In this document: positions 27,104-34,528 of the stretch, piece after piece
How the letters are laid out: each line of letters opens with the position of its first letter
How positions within the stretch are numbered: the stretch's first letter is position 1
Assembly (NCBI GenBank): GCA_015655375.1
Contig: JAATFD010000039.1
Location: 1-53,103 of the forward strand
Direction: 5' to 3'
Length of the DNA: 53,103 nucleotides
Source: Actinomycetales bacterium
GTDB lineage: Bacteria > Actinomycetota > Actinomycetes > Actinomycetales > Actinomycetaceae
Notes under the pieces: generated by a model
Told to the model about the DNA's origin: nothing
The model's database searches: none
Seen by the model: the letters and a program-made list of their open reading frames with translations, nothing else
Program-made: the position numbers and the translations under genes

Positions 27104-28800
27104 GCAGGGATCCACGAGATCTTGCTCTGCTCAAGGCGGCACTCGACCTCACCTCGAACCTGCACCTGAGGCCCGCTCTGCAGAACTTCGTCAACCAGGC
27201 CTGTCGTCTGACGGGCGCCCGCTATGGCGCTCTGTCCGTCCTCGACAACTGGGGCGAGACCTCGATGTTCATCCAACACGGGCTGTCGGAGGCCCGTGCC
27301 CAACGTCTGGGACACCCGCCCCTGGGGCACGGCCTGCTCGGGGAGATCCCCACCGAAGGCGCCCTCATCGTCAACGATCTCGCCCACTCCGACCACACTC
27401 CTGTCGCGCTTCCCCCCGGTCACCCCATCATGGAGAACTTCCTCGGAGTGCCGGTCCAGGTTCACGAGCAGGTCTACGGACGGCTCTATCTGTCCGACAA
27501 ATTCGGTGGTTTCGATCAAAGTGACGTCGAGATCGTCTCCGCGCTGGCATCGGCTGCGGGGGTCGCGGTGGAGAACTCCGAGCTGTACGCCCAGGCTCGA
27601 AACCGAGAACGGTGGATCGCTGCCTCCCAATCCCTGACGACGACGATGCTCGAGGGCGCCGACGAGGAAGAGGCTCTGGCGCTGATCGCGAAGACCGTCC
27701 GAGAAGTCTCACGCGCGGACACCGCTCTGATCGTCCTGCCCTCCGTCGGCAACACGTGGGCCGGAGAGATCGCCGACGGGTACCACGCGGACCAACTAGT
27801 CGGCGTGGTCTTTCCACCCGAGGGACGGGCCATGTCCGTCCTGCGCGAGGAGACGGGCATGATCGTTGACTCGATGGCACGTGCCCAGACGATGCGCGTC
27901 CACCAATTCGCGGAGTTCGGGCCGGCTCTCTACGCACCCCTGCGCTCGCGCGGACAATCCTCCGGCGTGTTGATCCTGCTGCGCAAACCCGGCCGCCCCG
28001 AGTTCGACGGCTCGGACCTCCCGATGGCCGAGTCCCTCGCCTCACAGGCCACCCTCGCTCTGGAGCTGGCCTCCGCCAGGCACGCCGAAGACGTGGCGAA
28101 CCTCCTCGACGAGCGCGACCGCATCGGCCGTGACCTCCATGATTTCGCGATCCAACAGCTCTTCGCTGCCGGAATGCAATTGGATGCCACCAAGCAGAAG
28201 GTCGGGACCGGCGAACTGACCCGGGACGAGATCATGGCATCGATTGACGAATCCCTCTCCCAGGTCGACGAATCAGTGCGCCAGATTCGCGCGATCGTCC
28301 ACAACCTGCGCGAGCCGGACCAGAATGTCGGCGTGGTTGAGAGGATCCGACGCGAGGCTTCCCTGTCTCGTAATTTCCTCGGCTTCGCGCCTTCGCTGGT
28401 CATTTCCTTGAACGGAACCCCGATCAACGCCGTCGAAGCCGAGGAGGAAGCGATGATCGATCACGTCGAGGGATGCGTCGGACTCGATGTCTCCGACGAC
28501 GTCGTCGCCGTCGTCCGTGAAGGGCTGTCGAACATCGCCCGTCACGCCCACGCCACCGCCGGGCGTGTCACCGTCGAGGTCGAGACGCCGGAAGAACCCG
28601 CCACCGACGGAATCCTCGGCGTGATCACCGTCTCGATCGCCGACGACGGCAAGGGCATCGACCCGAACCGCACCCGCAACTCGGGCCTGGGGAATCTCGC
28701 TGCTCGCGCCCGCCGTCACGGAGGGTCCTTCGCCTTCGGTCCCGGCATTGGGGGGTTGGGCACGGAGATCATCTGGACGGCGCCGCTCAAGCAGGAGTGA
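27100..28800 (+). CDS. GAF-domain histidine kinase, DosS/DevS-like
   Basis: The 566-residue soluble kinase has two GAF domains (about 15-165 and 180-325), a HisKA_3 dimerisation block with RDLHD (phospho-His347), and a HATPase domain (GLSNIARHAHA, DDGKGI, GLGNLAARA). The first GAF carries ENFLGVPVQVHEQVYGRLYL, very close to mycobacterial DosS/DosT. His108 in PPGHPIM appears to align with their haem-ligand histidine. It may therefore sense oxygen, NO, CO or redox state; this is inference. The ATG overlaps the cydC stop, with AGGAGG 4 bases upstream. The partner regulator is the convergent gene next door. Confidence 0.87.
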   Translation: MSRDPRDLALLKAALDLTSNLHLRPALQNFVNQACRLTGARYGALSVLDNWGETSMFIQHGLSEARAQRLGHPPLGHGLLGEIPTEGALIVNDLAHSDHTPVALPPGHPIMENFLGVPVQVHEQVYGRLYLSDKFGGFDQSDVEIVSALASAAGVAVENSELYAQARNRERWIAASQSLTTTMLEGADEEEALALIAKTVREVSRADTALIVLPSVGNTWAGEIADGYHADQLVGVVFPPEGRAMSVLREETGMIVDSMARAQTMRVHQFAEFGPALYAPLRSRGQSSGVLILLRKPGRPEFDGSDLPMAESLASQATLALELASARHAEDVANLLDERDRIGRDLHDFAIQQLFAAGMQLDATKQKVGTGELTRDEIMASIDESLSQVDESVRQIRAIVHNLREPDQNVGVVERIRREASLSRNFLGFAPSLVISLNGTPINAVEAEEEAMIDHVEGCVGLDVSDDVVAVVREGLSNIARHAHATAGRVTVEVETPEEPATDGILGVITVSIADDGKGIDPNRTRNSGLGNLAARARRHGGSFAFGPGIGGLGTEIIWTAPLKQE

Positions 28801-28812
28801 GGCGCACGTCCC

Positions 28813-29502
28813 TCAGTTGCGCCACGCGGCCGCGCGCTGGCCGGCGACCCATGCCGCGACCTGCGTGCGGCGCTGCAACCCCATCTTCGACAGCAATGAC
28901 GTGATGTGGTTCTTGACCGTCTTCTCCGCGACGCCGAGCTTGTCTCCGATCTCGCGGTTCGACAGGCCGTCCCCGATCAGCTCGAGGACCTTGCGCTCCG
29001 AGGGCGTCAGGTCGGACGTCGGGTCGTCGTGATCGGCGCGTCGGCGCGTCACCGTGCGCTCGTCGAGCAGGATTCTCCCGGCAGCCACGACGCGGATGAT
29101 GTCAGTGATCTCCGCGCCGCGCACAGTCTTGAGGATGTAGGCGCGAGCGCCCTTCTCCAGAGACTCCGCCAGGGCTTCGTCGTCGTCAAAGGAAGTGAGG
29201 ACGATGGGCCGGATCTCGGGATGGGTCTTCCCAAGCTGGTCCATGATGTCGATGCCGGTCCCGTCGGGGAGCTGCAGATCGACCAGTATCACGTCAGGCA
29301 GGACGAGGTCCGCCCGGCGCAACGCATCGGCGACGGTCCCGGCTTCAGCGACGACTTCCAAGCCCTCGGCCCGATCGACGATCTCCGCGATCCCCCGGCG
29401 CACAATCTCGTGGTCATCGACGATCATCACGCGGATGTTGCCGTCGGACTTCTTCTCGTTCGCTAACACGCCCTCATCGTAGCCAACAGCGAGACTCGTC
29501 AT
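28813..29502 (-). CDS. NarL/FixJ-type response regulator, DosR/DevR-like
   Basis: The protein of about 229 residues has a receiver domain (VMIVDDHEIVRRGI, phospho-Asp75 in VILVDLQLPDG, TSFDDDEAL, LKTVRGAEI) and a LuxR-type helix-turn-helix (SNREIGDKLGVAEKTVKNHI). The overall pattern is that of DosR/DevR, the hypoxia regulator paired with DosS. It is convergent with the kinase, 12 bases apart. The start at 29502 is chosen among ATG 29520, ATG 29502 and a downstream GTG; all keep the receiver intact. The likely targets are the cyd genes, by context. Confidence 0.88.
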   Translation of the reverse strand: MTSLAVGYDEGVLANEKKSDGNIRVMIVDDHEIVRRGIAEIVDRAEGLEVVAEAGTVADALRRADLVLPDVILVDLQLPDGTGIDIMDQLGKTHPEIRPIVLTSFDDDEALAESLEKGARAYILKTVRGAEITDIIRVVAAGRILLDERTVTRRRADHDDPTSDLTPSERKVLELIGDGLSNREIGDKLGVAEKTVKNHITSLLSKMGLQRRTQVAAWVAGQRAAAWRN

Positions 29503-29601
29503 CACATCGCCTCGCCCCATGCGGGGGAATCACCGGCCACGGGCGCCCGGTCGCGGACGGATGTGCACCCGGACGTGCGGCAACCCGCACCACCGCATCG
29601 A

Positions 29602-30336
29602 TCAGTCGTGGTGATGGATGAAGTCAGGATCCAGCCGCAGCATCGCGTCGCGTGCCGCCAAGTTCTCCGCGTGCTTCTTCGAGCTTTCCGAGGCCGCCCC
29701 GACCGTCTCACCCGAGCCGAACGCGACGGCGGCCGCAAAGGTTCGACTGTGGTCGGGTCCGCGCCCGGTGACCGTGTAGACCGGATCGTCGGCACCCTGG
29801 GAGCGCGCGTACTCGGCGAGGATCGTCTTCCAGTCCTGCGTCTGGCCGCGCTCCACCGCATGGTCGAGCAGACCCGAGAGTCGCTCGAGGACGACGCGCC
29901 GAGCCTCCTCCATGCCAAGCGACAGATAGGTGGCCCCGATCAAGGCCTCGACCGTGTCGGACAGGATCGAATCCTTGTCGCGCCCACCGGTCAGGCCCTC
30001 GCCACGGCCCAGACGAATGAAATCACCCAGGCCGATCGAACGGGCAACGATCGCGAGGGGCTCCTGGGAAACGGTCGCTGCGCGCATGCGCGAAAGATCA
30101 GACTCGGGCAGATCGGGAAACTCGTGGTAGAGGTGATCGGCCACGACGATCGACAGCACCGAGTCCCCGAGGAACTCCAGACGCTCGTTGTGGGCAATCC
30201 CCCCGGCCTCGTAGGCATAGGAGCGGTGGGTGATCGCCAGGTCCAGCAGCTCGGGATCGATCGTGGCTCCCCACAGGCGCGCGAGCTCGGCTTGGTCGCT
30301 GTTGGGGGGAACCGGCGGAGCGGAATGACGGCTCAT
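29602..30336 (-). CDS. rnc: Ribonuclease III
   Basis: The 244-residue enzyme cuts double-stranded RNA in rRNA and mRNA processing. The nuclease signature NERLEFLGDSVL is at about residue 50, with the second acidic cluster DTVEALIGA near residue 130 and a C-terminal double-strand RNA-binding domain (DDPVYTVTGRGPDHSRTF, ASESSKKHAENLAARDAM). The ATG overlaps the stop of the yceD-like gene by ATGA. Confidence 0.95.
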   Translation of the reverse strand: MSRHSAPPVPPNSDQAELARLWGATIDPELLDLAITHRSYAYEAGGIAHNERLEFLGDSVLSIVVADHLYHEFPDLPESDLSRMRAATVSQEPLAIVARSIGLGDFIRLGRGEGLTGGRDKDSILSDTVEALIGATYLSLGMEEARRVVLERLSGLLDHAVERGQTQDWKTILAEYARSQGADDPVYTVTGRGPDHSRTFAAAVAFGSGETVGAASESSKKHAENLAARDAMLRLDPDFIHHHD

Positions 30337-30947
30337 TGGTGCTCTGCCTCCTGTGCATCGTCGTTCGAGAGGTCCTCCTCCACGTCGTCGGACTCAAGGA
30401 GGGCGGCAAGGCCCGCCAGGCGTGGGTCGATGACATCGTGGTGGTGGTCAGGCGGCAGGTCGTCGAGCTTCTCCCCGCACACCGCGCACAGGCCTGCGCA
30501 AGTGGGACGGCATAGCGGGCGGTCGTCGACCAAGGGGATGATCGCGTCACGCAGGACGGGCTCCACATCGACGGTGTCGTGAAGGCCGATGATACGCAGT
30601 CCGTCCAGCGCATCGCTGTCCTCGTCCTCGGGCCCGCGAGCAAGAGGGGAGGACGGCTCAACGAAGACGTCGGTGGTGTGGACCTCACGGTGGGCGCGAA
30701 CCAGATCGAGGCAGCGCACGCACTCCCCCACCAGGTCGACCGCGGTGTCCAGGGAGACGAGGACTCCGTCATCGACGGACGTCAGATCGATCGACAGGGG
30801 GATCGCTGCGCCGGCCTCGAGAGCCATCGAGGAGGTCCCGAAACCAGAAGGCGCCTCCCACACGACCTCCCGATGGGCCGTCGAACCGATCTGGCGCGAA
30901 AGATCACGCAGGTCAAGAAGCAGGGGTGATGTGTCAGTCGTGGTCAA
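30333..30947 (-). CDS. YceD/DUF177 family protein
   Basis: The 204-residue protein is of the DUF177 (YceD) family, linked in other bacteria to 23S rRNA maturation. Conserved features are ECVRCL with a paired cysteine motif CRPTCAGLCAVCGEKL (zinc-like) and an acidic C-terminus. I take TTG at 30947 as the start, because no ATG or GTG gives the family N-terminus (TDTSPLLLDLRDLSRQ). It overlaps the preceding gene by 14 bases. The stop overlaps rnc, so rpmF, which usually lies between them, is absent here. Confidence 0.85.
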   Translation of the reverse strand: MTTTDTSPLLLDLRDLSRQIGSTAHREVVWEAPSGFGTSSMALEAGAAIPLSIDLTSVDDGVLVSLDTAVDLVGECVRCLDLVRAHREVHTTDVFVEPSSPLARGPEDEDSDALDGLRIIGLHDTVDVEPVLRDAIIPLVDDRPLCRPTCAGLCAVCGEKLDDLPPDHHHDVIDPRLAGLAALLESDDVEEDLSNDDAQEAEHQ

Positions 30948-31692
30948 TGCTGATGTCCGTCTGGTCGATTCCGTTGCGTTCGGCGATTGCCCGCCGGCCG
31001 GCGTCCGTGCGCCGCTGAAGGTCCGTGAGCAGGTGCGCGAGTTCCGCCAACGAGGTCGCAGCATAGTCGTCCGCACCGCGCCGGAGCTGTTTCTCCTGGT
31101 CGCGGGCCTCGGCGACGATCTGGCGGGCCCGGTCCTCCGCGAGCTGGGTGATGTTCTCCGTGGAGACGAGGCGCTCGACCTGGGCGTTGGCATCGGCGAG
31201 CGACGACTGGGCGTCCGACCGAGCCTGGGCGCGGGTCGCCTCCGCCTCTTCAGTCGCGGTGCGAACAGCGCGCTCGGCCTGGTCGCGAGCCTCCTCAATC
31301 ATCTGTGAGGCCTTCTCGCGAGCCTCTTCCACGGTCGTCCGGGCACGGGTGTTCGCCTCAGCGATCGTCACCTCGGCGGCAGAATCTGCGCGACCGAGGA
31401 CAGCATCTGCATCGGCGACCACGGCGTCCGCAGCCACGAGGTCATCGGGCAGCGCCTCACGCGCCTGATCGATGAGGTCGAGCAGTTCCGCCCGATTGAC
31501 CATGACGGCCGCCGACAGGGGTACAGCCCGGGCCTGGGTGATGAGGTCCTCAAGTTGATCGAGTGCCGCGATGACTGTCGACGGGCCGTAGACCGCCTGG
31601 CCTCCCCAGTCGGAGCCCTCGGGCACCTCGGTCGAGACTGACTCGTCCTCCGTCTGCTCGACCTGGTCCTCGGTCTCGTCCTGCTCAGGCAT
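30934..31692 (-). CDS. DivIVA-like coiled-coil protein
   Basis: The 252-residue protein has an acidic N-terminus (about 30 residues), then a mainly helical, Ala/Glu/Arg-rich body with long heptad-like stretches (ASQMIEEARDQAERAVRT, AEDRARQIVAEARDQEKQLR). Such proteins resemble the DivIVA/Wag31-related coiled coils found next to coaD and yceD in actinobacteria. The N-terminal membrane-binding motif of true DivIVA is not evident, so the role is uncertain. The ATG follows a GGAGGG and overlaps the coaD stop by 8 bases. Confidence 0.7.
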   Translation of the reverse strand: MPEQDETEDQVEQTEDESVSTEVPEGSDWGGQAVYGPSTVIAALDQLEDLITQARAVPLSAAVMVNRAELLDLIDQAREALPDDLVAADAVVADADAVLGRADSAAEVTIAEANTRARTTVEEAREKASQMIEEARDQAERAVRTATEEAEATRAQARSDAQSSLADANAQVERLVSTENITQLAEDRARQIVAEARDQEKQLRRGADDYAATSLAELAHLLTDLQRRTDAGRRAIAERNGIDQTDISIDHD

Positions 31693-32203
31693 CGGACCCT
31701 CCTTCGCTCGTCCCCGGCCATGTGTTGCGCACTGACCCATTGTCCGCCAACGCCGCCGCAACCGCGGGAGGAACATACCGGGAGACGTCCATTCCCCACG
31801 AGGCGAGTTCTCGCACAATTGACGAGGAGACATGCATGAGATCCGGACGCGTCGGCAGGAACAGCGTCTCAACGTCACCGATCTCCCGGTTGACGCTGGC
31901 CTGGGTGATCTCCCAGGAGATGTCCGCGGAGTCACGGATTCCCTTGATGATGAGATCGGCGTGATGAGATCGACAGAAGTCGACGACCAGGCCGTCAACG
32001 GGTTCGACCGCCACGCCGGAGATATCGCTCAAAGCGTCGCGGATGAAGCCAACTCGTTCCTCGACGGTGAAGTGCTGGTTCTTGCGAGCGTTGACCCCCA
32101 CCCCGACGATGATGTGATCGGCCACACGCGTGGCCCGGCGGATGAGGTCGACGTGCCCGATGGTGATGGGGTCGAAGGATCCCGGCAACACGGCAGTGGT
32201 CAT
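31685..32203 (-). CDS. coaD: Phosphopantetheine adenylyltransferase
   Basis: The 172-residue enzyme performs the penultimate step of coenzyme A synthesis. The N-terminal MTTAVLPGSFDPITIGHVD contains the TxGH nucleotidyltransferase motif, and KGIRDSADISWE and HVSSSIVRELA near the C-terminus are diagnostic. A C-terminal tail of about 12 residues (WPGTSEGGSDA) is poorly conserved. It precedes the coiled-coil gene with an 8-base overlap. Confidence 0.95.
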   Translation of the reverse strand: MTTAVLPGSFDPITIGHVDLIRRATRVADHIIVGVGVNARKNQHFTVEERVGFIRDALSDISGVAVEPVDGLVVDFCRSHHADLIIKGIRDSADISWEITQASVNREIGDVETLFLPTRPDLMHVSSSIVRELASWGMDVSRYVPPAVAAALADNGSVRNTWPGTSEGGSDA

Positions 32204-32321
32204 GGCGTCAGTCTAGGCGGGGCCACCGGGTGCAGAACCCCAGCCCGGAGTGAACGCCCTCGAACGGCCATGGATCCATGAACGAGAGTGTCGACACCGC
32301 GGACAAGAATCCTCGGAACGA

Positions 32322-32633
32322 CTACTTGAGGACGTCAAGTTTTCCAAAATGCTCGGCGAGGAGGTAATAGACAGTCAGCCGGTTCCTGCGGCTGACACCC
32401 TTCATTTTCGCGCCGACCTCGGCGATCGCCCCATCCAGGTCATCGGACTCGGAGAGGCCCAGCTTGCGGATCAGGAAGTTCTTCTTCACCCTGGCCAGTT
32501 CCCCCGGGTCGCCGAAGGCGATGACCGCCGAATCCGCTCGACTGAGCACGAGGCGGTACGTGGCGGCCATCGCTTGGACAACGGACTCGTCAACTGCGCT
32601 CGTGTACTTCTGGACGTCTGCAATGTAGTCCAT
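32322..32633 (-). CDS. DUF2853 family protein
   Basis: The 103-residue protein matches the DUF2853 pattern: MDYIADVQKYT near the start, a central ELARVKKNFLIRKLGL, and the end YYLLAEHFGKLDVL. It is small and helical; a solved family member exists but no function is established. The ATG at 32633 has GGAGAGGAAA upstream; the longer frame to 32702 lacks a site. It sits between rsmD and coaD, a place normally without an extra gene, so it looks like an insertion into the core operon. Confidence 0.8.
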   Translation of the reverse strand: MDYIADVQKYTSAVDESVVQAMAATYRLVLSRADSAVIAFGDPGELARVKKNFLIRKLGLSESDDLDGAIAEVGAKMKGVSRRNRLTVYYLLAEHFGKLDVLK

Positions 32634-32780
32634 TGAGGTTTCCTCTCCATGACATCGGGGCGACACCATCCAGATGCGCGTGGACCCCATCATGGCCCCC
32701 ATGTGACAGTCGATACTCCCGAATGGGATCCCTCTGTGAGTTGTCGCAGGTCAACGCGCAAATCTCTCCGGCCCGACGAC

Positions 32781-33356
32781 TCACTCGGACTGGGATGGAC
32801 CCGCGAACCAGACGACAGTCTCACCATAGGTCCGCTTGTCCTCGCGGTGGAGATGCTCCGGCCAGGTCGGCTCCGGGGTACGGGACGACCGCTCGACGAC
32901 GACCAGGCCATCGGGACCGATCCAGGGTTCAAGCAGACCGAGGACCTCCGTCAGATCGTTCTCGGCAATGTCATAGGGAGGATCGAGAAGGACCAGGTTC
33001 GCGTCGCCCGCGAGCGCGGCCGTCCCCGTGCGGGTCGCAAGGAACGTCCGGACGTCGACCGTATGGACGCTGGCACGTTCCCCGAGTTCGGTGGACCTGA
33101 TGTTGCCGGCAATGATCTGGGAGGCCGGACGCGAGCGTTCGACGAGGTCGACGTGCGCCGCGCCTCGAGAAGCCGCTTCCAGTCCGAGCGCGCCAGAGCC
33201 CGCATAGAGGTCGAGGACACGCGAGTCCTCCAGAATGTCCAGGTGATCGAGCCGAGAGAACAGCGCCTCTCGGACTCGCTCCGAGGTGGGCCTCGTTCCC
33301 TTGGGCGGCACCTTCAGGGTCCGCCCGCCTGCCTCGCCTGCGACGATCCTGGTCAT
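32781..33356 (-). CDS. rsmD: 16S rRNA (guanine-966-N2)-methyltransferase RsmD
   Basis: The protein of about 191 residues methylates G966 of 16S rRNA. SAM motif I is LDLYAGSGALGLEAASRG (about residue 50) and the catalytic motif is LLDPPYD. The N-terminal RIVAGEAGGRTLKVP is typical. The ATG at 33356 and a GTG two codons upstream are both possible. It precedes coaD as in most actinobacteria, with the DUF2853 gene between. Confidence 0.93.
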   Translation of the reverse strand: MTRIVAGEAGGRTLKVPPKGTRPTSERVREALFSRLDHLDILEDSRVLDLYAGSGALGLEAASRGAAHVDLVERSRPASQIIAGNIRSTELGERASVHTVDVRTFLATRTGTAALAGDANLVLLDPPYDIAENDLTEVLGLLEPWIGPDGLVVVERSSRTPEPTWPEHLHREDKRTYGETVVWFAGPSQSE

Positions 33357-33446
33357 GGTCACACTCTACGGGGTGGCCGGTACGTCGATCGTTCCCTGGG
33401 GTGGACGCAAGGACGATGTGGCGTCTCAGCGAGTGAGAATGGCTCG

Positions 33447-34190
33447 GTGAGCACCGATTCCCTCTCCTGCGCGCGCCAGGCTGACCCCAGCTCCTCCCAT
33501 GAGGTCCATGCCGGGATCCGCATCGCGTTGAGCGCGGCGCTGGGTGTCGGAGCGACGGGCGTGACCTTCGGCGTCCTGGTCGTTCAGACCGGACTGCCGT
33601 GGTGGTGGGCGCCCCTGTGCCAGACCGTCGTTTTTGCCGGATCGCTCGAGTTCGTCCTGGTCGGACTCGCGGCCGCGTGTGCCCCGTTGTCGACGATCGC
33701 CCTGAGCTCCCTGCTCGTGAATTCCCGTCACGTCTTCTACGCCCTGTCGTTTCCCCTCGACCGGGTCAGGGCTCCTCTCGCCCGCGCCTACTCCGTCTAC
33801 ACGTTGACCGACGAGGCCTATGCGCTGACGAGTGTGCCCGAGGCGCGGATCTGGTCGGGCACACGCATCGTCGCGATCCAGGCGACGCTGCAGATCTCGT
33901 GGGTCGGCGGCGGTCTGATCGGCGTCGGACTCGGCAGCCTGCTGCCCCCAGAGATCCCCGGCCTGAGTTTTGCCTTCACCGCACTTTTCGTCGTCCTCGC
34001 GATGGACGCCTACCGTGCCTCGGCCTCGCCACCGCTGCCGCTGCTGGCCGCGGCGTGCGCGACAGCCGCAGCCATGTGGACACCGGGCAACATGTTGCTC
34101 GTCGCAATGACCGCCTACACAGTCGTGCTCATCACAGCACGGCCGGTCGCTCGGCGAGGTGGACGGAAGGCGGTTCCGCGTGCCCACTGA
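33447..34190 (+). CDS. azlC: AzlC-like branched-chain amino acid exporter subunit
   Basis: The 247-residue membrane protein has the AzlC features: GVTFGVLVVQTGLPWW, the small-residue segment PLSTIALSSLLVNSRHVFYALS, and about seven hydrophobic helices. With AzlD it forms an exporter of leucine/isoleucine-type amino acids. The GTG at 33447 fits the family N-terminus; the frame is open far upstream across rsmD. The stop overlaps the azlD start. It is on the strand opposite to the flanking core genes. Confidence 0.88.
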   Translation: MSTDSLSCARQADPSSSHEVHAGIRIALSAALGVGATGVTFGVLVVQTGLPWWWAPLCQTVVFAGSLEFVLVGLAAACAPLSTIALSSLLVNSRHVFYALSFPLDRVRAPLARAYSVYTLTDEAYALTSVPEARIWSGTRIVAIQATLQISWVGGGLIGVGLGSLLPPEIPGLSFAFTALFVVLAMDAYRASASPPLPLLAAACATAAAMWTPGNMLLVAMTAYTVVLITARPVARRGGRKAVPRAH

Positions 34191-34506
34191 CGCTCATCTG
34201 GTCGCTGCAGTCCTCGTCGCGGCGGCCGTCACCCTCGCCCTGCGAGCGCTCCCCTTCACGGTCATCACTCGGCTGCGATCGGCTCCGATCGTCCCGTGGC
34301 TGGCCGCCCGCATGCCGGTCGGGATCATGGTGATCCTTGCGATCTATACGTTCCACGATGTCGACATCCACGAAACCGGTCAGATCGCGCCTTTCCTGGT
34401 CGCACTGATCATCACCGTCGGCCTGCAGCTGTGGCGCCACAACGCGATCCTGTCGATCGTCGCCGTGACGCTCGTGTGCATCGGTGTGTCGATCGCGTTG
34501 GGGTGA
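34180..34506 (+). CDS. azlD: AzlD-like branched-chain amino acid exporter subunit
   Basis: The 108-residue protein has four predicted membrane helices and the AzlD blocks LRALPFTVITRLR and LAARMPVGIMVILAIYTF. GTG at 34180 is chosen because GGAAGG lies about 10 bases upstream; GTG at 34159 would add 7 residues. It overlaps azlC by 11 bases and runs convergently toward recG. Confidence 0.88.
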   Translation: MPTDAHLVAAVLVAAAVTLALRALPFTVITRLRSAPIVPWLAARMPVGIMVILAIYTFHDVDIHETGQIAPFLVALIITVGLQLWRHNAILSIVAVTLVCIGVSIALG

Positions 34507-34528
34507 CGAGGGCGCGAGACGCACCCGG

